From NCBI RefSeq assembly GCF_000485595.1, contig NW_014577171.1, positions 102,537 to 132,948 of the forward strand: a stretch of DNA of 30,412 nt, given 5' to 3'. Shown one piece after another: positions 1 to 14,600 of the stretch (the first letter of the stretch is position 1; each line of letters starts with the position of its first letter). A program made the position numbers and the translations under genes. Source of the DNA: Priapulus caudatus (taxonomy: Eukaryota > Priapulida > Priapulimorpha > Priapulimorphida > Priapulidae). The notes beneath the pieces are model-generated. The model saw nothing but the letters and a program-made list of their open reading frames with translations. It had not been told where the DNA came from and searched no databases.

Positions 1-104
1 AAGCGGTTAAGATTTGTGCCCAACGGTTGACGGACGCACAGACAATCATGCGATTCTACAAGCTGCATCGGACTTCGTAAGCTGAGCTAAAAAGAATGGC
101 ATTA

Positions 105-2780
<2,676 letters not shown>

Positions 2781-3413
2781 GTTGGTATACGGTAGCGCCC
2801 TCAGGTGACAAAACAAGTTACTAGTTTGTTAACAAACAAGTTTATGATTTTGTTGTCATCAGCATTATGTATCTGATACCAATAAATCATGTTAGATTGC
2901 AAAATAACATAGATACCTACATTAAGTTTGAAATTAACTAAACTTTATTTATATGTCATTGTAAATCTATTCTCCGATAAGGAAATTAATTTCATGGAAG
3001 TCAATGGAATCAGTTTTTTCCTTCCATATATATGTAGGCCTATATGTATATAACACTAGCGTAAAATTCCAGATACTGTTAAAAACTTCCGTAAAATTAC
3101 ATATGAGTTATATTAGGTATTGGGATTTGTTTGATATTCTATAAGATACACTGTATATAAATTATTACATGATAATATGGTGTTATACAAGGCATAATTT
3201 ACCTATTTTAACAATGTGATTGTTTTGGCTTCTTTCTTGATTGTGAATATGAGAGTATCATATTACAGACGAAAAAGAATGTTATTTTCGCATTAGATTA
3301 TTTTTTAAACTTGGTTTGATCACTGACGCAACAAGATTGTTCTGCGTGTTTTTGCTTGGACGGGGCTGGATTTACAATAGGTTTCACACTGCCTAATTCC
3401 TATTCGAATTAAT
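2781..3413. promoter_or_regulatory. Shared divergent promoter region of PSMA4 and KLHL10
   Basis: About 630 bp separate the inferred PSMA4 ATG (2780, minus) from the KLHL10 ATG (3414, plus), so both promoters must lie here or overlap. No clear TATA box at a sensible distance is visible. Near the PSMA4 end, 2796-2809 on the minus strand reads TCACCTGAGGGCGC, which agrees with the CTCF consensus CCASYAGRKGGCRS at 12 of 14 positions. The rest is AT-rich. Confidence 0.5.
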
Positions 3414-5786
3414 ATGGAGTATGTAACTGGGCAAATGACGGAAGTGTTAAACGGGCTTCGGCAAGCGAACAAATTTTGCGATGGGGAAATACGAACAGAG
3501 GACGGTGGAGAATTCCCCATTCACCGAGCTGTTATGGCAGCATGCAGCCCGTATTTCAGAGCGCTCTTCACAAATGTGATATGTGAAACAGAAAATCGTG
3601 TTGTCACAATTCCAGATGTGACAGCCGATGTTATGTCTGCAATAATTGACTTCGCATATACAGGTAGGTTAGCGTGCTTGCGCTAAAGCATAACCACGAA
3701 ACTATATTATTCCTGTTTGTTGCGTATATGTCTCAAGATAGAAATCTCATCAACTTAAACTAGACGGATAAATATGCCCGCATGTGCGCGTGCGATTAAA
3801 AGTCTTTATTGTTTTACTGAAGAATGCCATGCATATAAACGAATATTCGTAACAAAATTTTGTAATATTATAGCAAAGTTGTGAATATATACTTTATGCG
3901 TGAGATTTTTCCTAAAGCTATATTTACAACTCTTAACTAACCTATGTCACTTTCACAGGCGAGTCAAAGGTAACAGCGGAAAACGTTGAAGAGCTTCTAC
4001 CAGTTGCAGACCAATTTCACGTGTTAACTCTGGTACAGAAATGCAGCGAATTCTTGAAGGGTCAACTTCGTGTTGAAAATTGTATCGGTATATACAAGTT
4101 TGCTCGCCACTTCTTTTGCCCGCATTTAACAATGGTGGCTAAGTTGTTCATTCAAAAAAAATTCGTGGCAGTTGCAACTGAAAGTATTGAATGGCTACAA
4201 CTGAATGAAGACGAACTGATATCACTGATTGATAGCGACGACATTAACGCAAAGATGGAAGAGAGCGTCTTTGAAGCAATCGCGAGATGGGTCAAGTCCA
4301 ACCCAGAGACGAGGAGACTTGTCATGCATAAACTATTATCGAACGTCCGCTTTGGTTTACTTCCTAGAATTTATTTTGAAGATGTGATACTCGCAAACAC
4401 AAACACACAATCTAAAGAGTGCCAAGATTATTTGGGAGCATGTCACAATAGGCTAAAGGAAATAGAGGCGAACAACGGCACGGATGCAGACCAAACTGAC
4501 GAACTCTTTCGGCCACGTGTTCCACACGATATTCTATTTGCCGTTGGCGGCTGGAGTGCAGGTAGTCCGACGAACTTCATCGAAACGTACGACTGTCGCG
4601 CTGACAAATGGTATTTAACCATGGCGACGGACAGGACGCCACGTGCTTATCACGGCACGGCCGTCGTTGACGGAAAACTCTACGTGATCGGAGGTTTCGA
4701 CGGCACGGACTACTTTAACAGTGTCAGGTGCTTCGATCCCGCCAAGCAGACGTGGACAGAGGTTGCGCCCATGTATACGCAGAGGTGTTACGTGTCCGTG
4801 GCAGTGCTGAATGGATTCATCTACGCGCTAGGCGGTTACGACGGCCGAGTCCGTCTCGCCTCTGCGGAGAGATACGATCCGAAACACAACCAATGGACAA
4901 TCATCCAGTCAATGTCGAGACAACGTAGCGACGCCAGTTGCGCGACTCTCAACGGCAAGGTATACATCGTCGGCGGATTCGACGGGCACGAAGTAACAAA
5001 CACCGTCGAAGTATTTGATCCGGAGAAAAACCAATGGCAGTTAACGCACAGCATGCTCAGCAGACGTAGCGGAGTGGGCGCCACCACGTTTCAAGGTTTC
5101 ATCTATAGCATCGGCGGCTTTAATGGCGTTACTAGACTCTGCTCAGGTAAGCAAAACGTGTTTCGCCGCGTCTTGATCATATCGCGGATAATTGATTAAT
5201 ATAAGATTCTAGACGATATTTACGCAATCCTTTCTGATAGATATATAACTAGAATGCTTTAAGCCCGGCGCACACGTGAGTTATTTAGCACGATATGTGT
5301 AATGATTGTTCATCGTACCTAATACATAATAATGATAATAGTAATAATAATAATAATTATTATTATTATTATTATAACCATAATAATATAATGTTGTACT
5401 GCATGTTTTAATTGTCAATTTTTATCCGCTTTGCAGGCGAGAAATACGATCCTAGAACGGGAGAGTGGTCGGCGATTCCGGATATGTTCAGTCCGAGAAG
5501 CAACTTCGGCATCGGCGTCGCCGACAACATGATCTTCGTCGTCGGCGGCTTTAACGGCTCGACGACGGTGCCGTACGTCGAGTGCTTTGACGGCGTCGAC
5601 TGGTTCGACGCCGTCAGCATGAATCTGAACAGGTCGGCGCTGAATGCGTGCGTCGTTAACAACCTGCCGAACGCACGCGACTACTCGTTCCACGGTCAGG
5701 GCATGCAGGCGATCGGTCAGGACGGCGAGAGCTCGACGAACGGCCGAAGCGAAGACGGCTCCAGCCACCAGATGGGCGCTTCCTAA
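3414..5786 (+). CDS. KLHL10: Kelch-like protein 10 (BTB-BACK-kelch), CUL3 adaptor
   Basis: Three exons, 3414-3663, 3959-5146 and 5437-5786, all with GT-AG introns in matching phase, give 595 aa (human KLHL10 is about 608). The BTB domain spans roughly residues 20-122 (FPIHRAVMAACSPYFRALF), BACK about 127-225 (NCIGIYKFARHFFCPHL), and six kelch repeats run from about residue 273 (HDILFAVGGWSAGSPTN) to about 560, with GG doublets and downstream Y/W pairs in each blade. The kelch blades match KLHL10 better than other KLHL proteins (PRAYHG, DYFNSV, QRCYVSV, QRSDAS). Family knowledge: KLHL10 recruits substrates to Cullin-3 ubiquitin ligases in male germ cells and is needed for spermatid maturation. 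The C-terminal tail is short, polar and probably disordered. Divergent from PSMA4. Confidence 0.93.
5341..5378. repeat. (AAT)n/(ATT)n self-complementary microsatellite
   Basis: A run of about five AAT triplets is followed directly by about six ATT triplets in KLHL10 intron 2. The two halves are reverse complements and could form a hairpin or cruciform. Confidence 0.8.
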
Positions 5787-7140
5787 CGATCGATGCCCGT
5801 GGATGCAGAGATAATCATTCTAGGGATAAACCCGAGAGTTACTAATGCAGGCGACTGGCGTGTGTAAGTGTGTACATGCGGCAGATCGACGCCCTCTTTA
5901 GCAGCTCTCCAATCTATAGCTAGCAAAGAGGTCTATTGCCGATATCAGTATATAAACATGTGCGGTAGTACGCCCAACGTGTTTGTGTATATACTAGTAT
6001 ATCTGCTAGATAGTTTCCATTTTCTGGGTTCACCATCGTAAAATGGTAAACTAGTTTCAGGAGCAACGGCAGCCAACGTTTAAGATCAAAGTCAGCTGTT
6101 TTGTATCAGCCTATTTATTATATAAACTTGCGTTTATACTGTTGACACGAGTGACGTGAAATCTCTCGATCCAAAGAAGCGATATCGCAAGCGTACACGA
6201 AGCTTCGGAAACAACAAAAACAAAACCTCGAAATCTTCGGCAAAGGTTGGAGCGAAAAAAGTCGAAAGACGTGCTCTACATTACGCGCGCGGCCTAGTAG
6301 CTAATAATAATCAGCGACGAACGAACGAACGTACGAACTCGCGAGTTATAGGTGCGTGTTTATGGTGCAGTCCGCGTGAGGGTGCCATTGCGGGTTACTC
6401 TCGCCTTCATTGTTGCTCTCACATAGCTATTACGGCGACCCTAAGCCGCAGATATGCGGCTTATCAGCACGTCATTCATTATTTAGACATGTGTAATTGT
6501 TTCAGTCCTAAATGACGCCCCTGCGTTGCAGGTATAGGGCCCATGTAATCTGTCGTGTAGCGTTACTGTGCTACTGCATTACCGGTGACTCCCGTGGTGA
6601 CGAATGTGATCGGATTTTGCCACGACATTGCGCTATATTAATATGGTACATATGCTGCTAAACACATATTTTATATTATACATTACGTCCGAGATCGCAA
6701 CACTACTATGTGTATTGGCCTGTATTTCTTGTTATTTACTATTCGTTCAGTTATCAATTCGTAAGCATCAACAAGGATAATGTAACCGCTCAGTTCTAGT
6801 ATTATACCGGGACAGTTAACTAGCCTCATCAAGTTTTCACAGTTGCTTTGTCAGGCAGAACATATAAGGCCCACATAATTGAAATAAACAGTCCCGTTGG
6901 TGCATATTAGAATCCGACAATAATTCCCCCAAACTATTCCTGATAGTTAAAAGTTCTAAAATGATTATAGAACATCGTGGATGGTTAGCAATGCGCGAGT
7001 CTGTATTGTTACTCCTAAATGTCATTGTGAAGACGATATATTATTCTATATACATTATTTTCAACGAACAATAATACTCTTATCACCAAGAGCTATAAGA
7101 ATACCCTTTATGTATCATTAGCTCTTGTTATCATGAACAG
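5787..7140. other. KLHL10 3' UTR and downstream flank
   Basis: No gene is supported here. The first kilobase is probably KLHL10 3' UTR. The first AATAAA on the plus strand is at 6883-6888, a candidate poly(A) signal that would give a 3' UTR of about 1.1 kb. A basic open frame at 6156-6515 starts with GTG, has no family resemblance and is not called. Confidence 0.45.
6883..6888 (+). terminator. Candidate KLHL10 poly(A) signal
   Basis: Exact AATAAA, the first such hexamer downstream of the KLHL10 stop codon at 5784-5786. There is no transcript evidence. Confidence 0.3.
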
Positions 7141-7154
7141 CTGAGCAGCATTCT

Positions 7155-7550
7155 GAAGGCTGCGGTGGTTCAATTGCTAGCGTGCCTCCCTCTCACTGTG
7201 GAGACTGTGAATTCAAACCCCGGCCATGGCAGTGAATCTTCTCGAGGTGCAACAACCTCAACACAAAACGACCTAACCGTGGCTCCCGTGTGGTTCGGAT
7301 GACCACGTAAATTGGCGCGTGCCTATGTCCCCAGCGATGAGGACGTCTGAAATGAGAATCTGGCGGTGACTACCCTCAGTGTCATTAGACTTAGCGTGGT
7401 TATACTGGAGAATCAGAAAAGGTACGAAGTCACCACGGGACAGTATCAGGAGTGACGGACGGAACCTTTGCTAGCAGATGACACGGACTCGATGCAATGA
7501 CAGGAGTGTCCCGTTCCTATAGTAAGTTAAACCATGCGCAAGGTATAGTT
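7155..7550 (+). mobile_element. tRNA-derived SINE candidate
   Basis: The 5' end resembles a decayed tRNA. An exact A-box match (TRGYNNARNNG) at 7166-7176 reads TGGTTCAATTG. About 34 bp later a B-box-like AATTCAAACC lies at 7210-7218, one mismatch from GWTCRANNC. Between them, GCCTCCCTCTCACTGTGGAG recalls the head of many invertebrate tRNA-SINEs. It is not an intact tRNA: no acceptor stem pairing or CCA is evident. The body after about 7230 is unique here and the 3' limit is a guess. Confidence 0.55.
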
Positions 7551-7639
7551 GGGCCTGCATGCGGTGTGGAAAGCAACAGGAAACTACGACACTATGTATC
7601 CCCTTGATACATAGCACACATCAGCAATACGCATACACG

Positions 7640-7687
7640 CCGTACACGCGCGCGCGCACGCACGCGCGCGCGCACGCACGCACGCAT

Positions 7688-7730
<43 letters not shown>

Positions 7731-7735
7731 CGTCG
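7640..7735. repeat. (CGCA)n/(CACG)n microsatellite
   Basis: About 95 bp of nearly pure alternating purine-pyrimidine CACG/CGCA repeats, with looser CA/CG-rich sequence continuing to about 7860. Such tracts can adopt Z-DNA. They create long cysteine- or histidine-rich false reading frames on both strands. Confidence 0.9.
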
Positions 7736-7869
7736 CAATACACCCAGATCACCCACTACACGCACGCACACGCAGATGCGCCCACCCATAACACGCACGC
7801 GTGTACATGAGCACACGCAACGAGGCAACCAACACATATACACACACAAAGGGTAACGTACGCGGTTCA

Positions 7870-8629
7870 AGGATACGGCGATCTTCACAACGTAAGATAG
7901 GAACACGCTACTCCTGCATGCCCCCTTCCCATCTCGCGTGCACAGCTGGCGGTAAGTAGACGGACACCTAACGCCACGCGTCCCGCTGCATATCACCCGC
8001 CCATCCGCAGAACGCGTGCCAGTCTACGATTAGCGATCCATGAAAGCGAATGGCAGACTGGCTCGTGTAATTGGACGTTCCTTCGTCACATGGGTATAGC
8101 GGAAAGGCCTTACGCCCACTGCACGCTACGTTCGCATACATGTAGGCAGCGACAAAGCGCAGACGCCTCACAAAGAACCATCCGTTACAAGGGAGAGCAG
8201 AGCGCGACAGACGTAGTGGTGACACTGAGAGTACGAGAGGAGGAACGTCGGACGTCTGCACAGTGTCACCTGACGACGACATCAAGCGACGATCAGGTCG
8301 TCGGTCGTGCCGACGCACGCACACACGCTCACGCACGCACACAGCCGGGAGTAGCGTGCCAGTGAACTCGCGTCGCGGGAAGGCAGCACGGGGATCGGTG
8401 CGTGCGCTCTCTCGCTCGCTCGCTCTCCGCTCAGCAGCGCTCGCTCGCAGGCAGGCAGGGTCACGGATAGCGCACGACGCGCGAACAAAGAAGGGGCGTG
8501 TAGCGGGCACAGCGCACACACGCTCTCTCTCTCGCAGACGCACTCGCTCGTTCCCGCGCTTCTGCCATCCGTATACCTACTACCACTCGCCGCTCGACTC
8601 CCGCGCGTGAGAGGACGGCACGTGAAGAG
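7870..8629 (+). promoter_or_regulatory. GC-rich promoter and 5' UTR region of the KLF gene
   Basis: GC- and CpG-rich sequence directly upstream of the KLF start codon, with a CTCGCTCG-type repeat at about 8405-8445 and CT-rich stretches at 8523-8535. Open frames on both strands here are compositional. The transcription start cannot be placed from sequence alone. No TATA box is obvious. Confidence 0.45.
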
Positions 8630-11600
8630 ATGGCACACTTCTATCACGACTACGAGACGAATCTAGCCGCCGAATGTCTCCTGGCGATCTCGAATGGCGG
8701 AGGTTTGCCGCCCGACTACAGACTGATGGCGACGAAGGAGGCGGTCGGCGCCGACAAGAGCCCGTACGACGCAGCCGCCCACAACAGCTCTCTGTACATG
8801 GTCGCTCGCATACTGGCGGATCTCAGCAAGATTAAGCAGGAACCCGTGCCACACGTGCACGAGGAGATCCACGTCTCTCCGATCGACCTCTCGATGCGCT
8901 CCCGCCAGAGGAGCGACGACGATGACGATGACGATGACGCCGCTGACGATGGCGCGCTGCAGCCGTGGCGCGATATTAGGGTGGAGGTGAAGTCTTCCCG
9001 GGCGCCGCCGAAGAAGCGGAGCCGAAAGCGTCTGCCCGCGACCGACGACGACGCGAAGAAAGCGCACCGGTGTTGCTACGACGGATGCGACAAGGCTTAC
9101 GGCAAGAGTTCGCACCTGAAGGCACATCAGCGAACGCATACAGGTGTGTATGTGTGTGTGCGTGGGTTCGTGCATGCGTGTGTGTGTGTATATGTGCGTG
9201 CGTGCGTGTGTGTGCGTGCATGTGCGCGCGCGCGTGTGTGTGTGTGCGTGTGTGGGTGGGCGTGTGCGTGTCTGTGCGTGTCTCATGGACAAATGCCAGC
9301 CAGTATATCATTTTAGATGAATTTTAGCTTGATATGTACATTCATATGTCGTTGATGGGCGTTCGATATCGTGATGCTGTTTCTATAAGGCGTTAATGTG
9401 TAGTAATACTAATGTACATGTGGGCGATAAGTGTATGGGTAGACTCCCGCTGCTGCCCTAACCTCGATCCTTTGTGCAGGCGTCCGTCTTGACCCGCGTG
9501 CGCACACACCCACCGACAGCGTCATTACTAACCAGGTGGTGACGTCTGTGCACTGCCACTGTGCAGTGCCTGTGCATTGCCACTGTGCAGTGCCTGTGCA
9601 TTGCCACTATGCAGTGCCTGTGCATTGCCACTGTGCAGTGCGTGCGTGCGTCTGTGTGGTGCGTGTGTGCGTGCGTACGCGCGCGCGTGTGTGTGTGTGT
9701 GCGTGCGTGCGTGCGTGTGTACGTACGTGTGTGTGGTGGGCGTGTACGTCAGTACGACGTACGTGTGTGTGGTGGGCGTGTACGTCAGTACGATCTACGT
9801 GTGTGTGGTGGCGTTTTCGTGTGTACTCGTGTATGTGTATGAAGATGGGGGGCGGGGTTGCGCAACGCGCTCGCGTAGCGGGTATTTCCAAGGATTTCGT
9901 CAGCACGTGTGAAAGCGTGTGCGCCGTAGTGCGTAGTTCTCGCTGTTATCTCTGCCGCGCGCACCCCCTCCGATATATAAATAGCCGATGACTAATTTAT
10001 CGATCGGCGATGGTGACGATGTACTGGGTGGCATTTCTCTCCTGCTTACCGTGTCAGCCCGTCGCGTGGGTGGCTACCGGTTAGTTAGCCAGCTGTGGGC
10101 GTACGCACTCTCTCCAGTAAGTAAACGGCCACGATGTTGTCTTCCCGTGTCTTTTTTTATCATCATATAGCGCTCATATAGCGCGCGAATCACCGTAGAT
10201 ACGTGACGTGTGGTGTAGTGCGTATATACTGCATCCGGGGGGTGTTCCTAAGAGGCATGACCTTTGTATCTACGTGTTTGCTATGCACTCTATTCGGATA
10301 AGCTTACCAAACTCTCTAAAATAACGGTAAAACGACAGTTGTGCTGTATATGTATTATGTAAGTATGTATGTATAATGTATATGTATGTATGTATGTATA
10401 TATCTATTATTACGTAGCACAGTCAGGAAGATATTGGCACTAGTAACCCTTGTATGTGCACATCATGCAGGGAGTGCTCCATCATGCGGCAACGCGATCG
10501 AACGATGACGTCACAATGGTCGACGTGGCCGCTCAGCACGCCCTCTCGTGAAACAATGACCGGAGACATGCGGGGGGGGGGAGCGGAGGGCGAGGCGAGG
10601 GGGAGGGAGCGAAGGGGGAAGGGGAGGGGAGAGTAATTTTCGCTTGGCAACAGTCGCCGCTTTTTTTTCTCCGCCGCGAATAGTCAGTCGTCTCTCTTTT
10701 TCTCTCTCTCGCGCGCGTATTGCGCGGGCTGCACGCGTCACGGCGTCTGTGCGAGGGGCCGCGTACCCTGGCGGTAGTGAACAGCGCCGACCGATCTGTG
10801 GGCCCGTTATCACCTGTATGCAAATGAGGCGCGAGCGCCGACGCGCCCGGCACGCGCCCTGGTGTTCACGCATGACTAGGCGAACGCGGTAGACAAATGT
10901 AACGGCTGGCCGTCTTATACGGTGAGGCTGGTGGTGTGGGGGTGGGGGTGTGGGTCTGCTGTACAGTGCGGGGTTTGAGTCTATTGATCACTAGCGATGC
11001 TAGGCTGACGGCCCACACAATGGCCACACCTGTCTCTCCGAGGCCGGGGCCTGCCACCGCTAGCATGCCTGCTGCAACACGCCGAAGCTTCTCAGCTGCT
11101 GGAGTGGCGGCTCGGCATGTGCTTTGTCTGGTTCTTGAACCGCGCCGTGGATGCTGCGCTGCTTGCTGCTCACGCGGTGGGTGCCGCTGCTGCTGCTACT
11201 TACTCGGTGTACCGCAGTACCGAGCGGTCCGTAGGCCTTGGACGTGTCAGGCTCAGCTAGTGGAACCCGGTGGGCGGTAGTGCTGCTGCTGCTGGCTTTT
11301 CTGCTGGCTGCCTGCTAACTCGCTACTTACTGTTACGCATAGCTGCTGCTGCTAGTTGGTGGTGGGTGAGCGGTGGCGGTAGTTGCTGTTGCTGCTACTG
11401 TGGTGGTGCTGCTGGCTAACTGTTCGCTACTGCGTGGCTGCTACTGCGTGTTGGTGGTGTGCTGCTGCTACTCGCCCTAGCTACTGTTTACGTCTACTGC
11501 TGCGCTAGTGGTTGGTCGGTGGTGGTGATGGTGGGTGGCGGTGGCGGTAAGTGGCGCATGCTGTACTACTGCTACTGGCTACAACTGTTACGGAGCCCCT

Positions 11601-14600
11601 ACTGCTGTTGCTCAGTGTCGGTGGTTGGGCGGGTAGTGCGGCTGCTGTTGCTCGCCTCGGCTAATGCTCCTAGACTGAGCTACAGGAGCAACTGAAGGGC
11701 GTCTTTAATAGTGCTTGTACCGGGTCGGCCTCCGTGTGTTGATGTTGCGTACGAGCGTGGCCGCGCCGCTGCACTGGCACCTGCTTGCCTGCATGTTTCC
11801 GGTGTTAGCCTATAGCTCATATATATCATTTCCCCGGTGCAGAAGCGGTTGCTTTGTGACGGGCCTTAACGCGGCGTCATCAGTGCCTTTGGGCCGTCAG
11901 CGTCGGCATGTCCCAGTCGTGTCGGCCGGTGGGTGTCGCGTGCGTCAGCGAGCGCCCGAGCCGCGCCTCCCTCGCCTCTGGCGTCTGCGTCCGCCGTCCT
12001 GCCTCCCGCGGACGCCGGCACGCTTGTCCCCGCCCATCCACGATGCGTGGCTGTATGTATATAATCTTGATATATAGCTCGAATGTTTGCACAGGCGGCA
12101 TGTCACTCGCGCACGCTGCATGCGCGTGTATCTATAACGGTTGGAGTTCAGGACGAACGGGATATCTCGAACTGTGTCAATGGTGGGTGGCGGGGTAGGG
12201 ACTCTGGTCCAGGAGGCGGGCGTCATCATGATCGTACTTGTACGCCATGTCGAGTCGGGGCGAGACTGTCCGATTTTCTTCGCAGTAGAGGTGTTTAGCG
12301 AAGATAAGATTGGCCTGAGGGCAGCCAGTAGTAGGCAGGAAGCTAATGAACTCGAATTCCTTAGTGCGAGCCCAGAAATCTTCCCCTGCGCTCCGCTCAG
12401 TAAGACACGACAAGAAAATAAAACATCTAAAGAAAACGTTCGCCTATCAAATAGCGCGCATATGTGCTCTAAGCTTACCCCGCGTACAAATTTTGTAGCC
12501 GCAAAAGTAGTTTCCAAGCAAACTTATGTGTATATTATTTAATATTTAGCAAACCGTTCTGGATTGCTAGTGAGTGTGAGACGGCATAAAGTGAACGATA
12601 AGGGTCCGGCGCCAATTATTAAGTGTCTGGTACCGTAACATGTTTGTTAAGGACCGCCCGTTAAATAGAAGTGTTTTACTCTACTTATACTAGTAGAAAC
12701 ACTTGACTCGTGACTTTCTTCTCGATACAATTTTATTGCCCCAAGACACATGTACTCAGACATAGGAAGATCGAATCAAAGATGTCAATACGGATTTAGA
12801 GAATATAGAACTCGTGGCGATTTTTTTCAAAAACTGCATCCATAACGATCAACAATCCTTTGTTCGATCCCGTACCGTTGACACCCAACAATCCACACAT
12901 AAGCAGTTTTTTTTCGATCGCATCGAACTAATCAGCAATGTTTCTTGGGCAAAATTGATCAGAGTGTATCTCATCGACATTTTTGTTGGCAGTCCGCTGT
13001 AGCCCAATCGACCTTCTTTCGACTGACAAGTGAACGACCGTGTTATTTTCGATCCTATAACTACATTGATGAGCTTATATCTTTAATATACCTAGCGGCC
13101 TATAGTGGATCAAGGGCTAATAATACCTATATGGTTATGAGTAGCCTTGATAGGTATCTAGAAGTAGATAATAGACCTCATTATCTACTTGCTGATAGTA
13201 TATATATATGGGGGTAATTTCTGAATAAGGCACCTTTTTGATTTTTTGTTGATGTCCACGACCGGCCTCGCCATGTTTTTTATTAACTGACTTCCAGAAG
13301 CATTATATCCATTAAAAATGTAGATTGGGGATAGGCTTTCCGCGACTTGGGAAATAAACTATTCGAGCCATCTTTATTGGCAGGCACGGTTGTTATTGAG
13401 TTCTTAGCCAGAAAAATTATGCGTTCTTTTGGGCTACATTTGAGAATGTCGGCGAGTCTATGTCGCATATTAAGATTCCAGTTTCTTCGAAGTTTCGTAC
13501 ATGAAGACACTCCTATAACAATTGATGCTTATTTAAAAGTTAGTCGGAGGTACAATCATCCATGGAGCCAACAAACAAAAAAAATTCTGATACACTAGTT
13601 TCTAGAAAAAACAAATGAAAATATACAGGTTCCGGGCAAATCCACTCCACTCCCATAACGACCAATCGAAATGTTCGGCCCTATTGAAGGGAAGTAGAGA
13701 CTAAGACATGTAGCCCTCATGTAAAAGTCAGTTTGTGTAACCGCCCATATATGTCATGTGGATCTCAGTGTTGGACACTGTCACTCACAGTTTCGTGTGA
13801 TTTTCTACATCTTATTCATAAAATCGGCGTGGCTATACCGTTCTAAACTCGACACTCCATAACGTTCATTATAATATTCAATCGGCAACCATGGAAGAAC
13901 TGTTCAAAGTATTGTCTATGACATGCCTACTGCTGGGGCAGGGCCCTCGAGACATAATATGACAAAGATATTTCCAAATTCTATCTCGCTGGCTGAGTGC
14001 TGAAGGTCATGTTTTGTTGTAGAAAATTTCACTCCGTAAGCTACTCCACATCCTAGTTGACGCTCTAACTGTATACGGAAGTTGGTGAGTATGTGCTTAA
14101 GAATGTCAAATTATTTGTTACAATAGTGAATTGGTCAGCGGCCCTCGGCTCTTTAGGGTCTTTATTACTTTAATATAGGATTACTAAAACAAAGTTGAAT
14201 CAACATATTTGTAGCTATAGAATTCATTTCACTGGGAATGGAAATTGTTTAGTATGATGCTTCGTGTACGGAGGTTGAAAATTTGAGTATACCCTACTAA
14301 ATATTTCCAACTGTTGTTTACAATTATGATGTCAGCAAGCCCCTGCTGCTCTTTAGTCTCGTCGTGCATTAATTACTCGTTAGAATCGCATGAAGGCAGA
14401 CGCCTGCTGAAGAGAGCAAACTTCACCGGGTTTTTTCAGCAGCAAATGTCAACTGAGCCTTGGTAACAAAAAATTTCAATTCCGTAAATTTACCATTTCA
14501 ACTCCGTAAACCAGTCAGTTTTGTCCGAATTCTAAAAAAATAAATGCTACCAAATCTAAAATCGAAAAATGACCTTCTCCAAAAAAAGACGAACCTGGAT

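Noticed and set aside
1-80. Plus-strand frame ending in a GTAAG donor, reading AVKICAQRLTDAQTIMRF
   Set aside because: Short, no family recognised, and it lies where a PSMA4 intron on minus is expected. Too little sequence to call an exon.
6156-6515. Basic 119-aa open frame after KLHL10
   Set aside because: Starts at GTG, has no homology I can see, and lies in the probable 3' UTR.
7559-7996. His/Cys/Arg-rich frames on both strands
   Set aside because: Translations of (CGCA)n repeats, which are open in several frames because the unit and strand composition exclude stops.
8663-9311. Minus-strand frames opposite KLF exon 1
   Set aside because: Shadows of GC-rich coding sequence and of the GT/GC tract.
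9549-9640. Possible CRISPR array
   Set aside because: Units are contiguous without unique spacers, and the DNA is animal.
9536-9991. Cys/Val repeat protein frames
   Set aside because: Created by 24-bp and 36-bp tandem repeats, whose lengths are multiples of three. No start context or domain.
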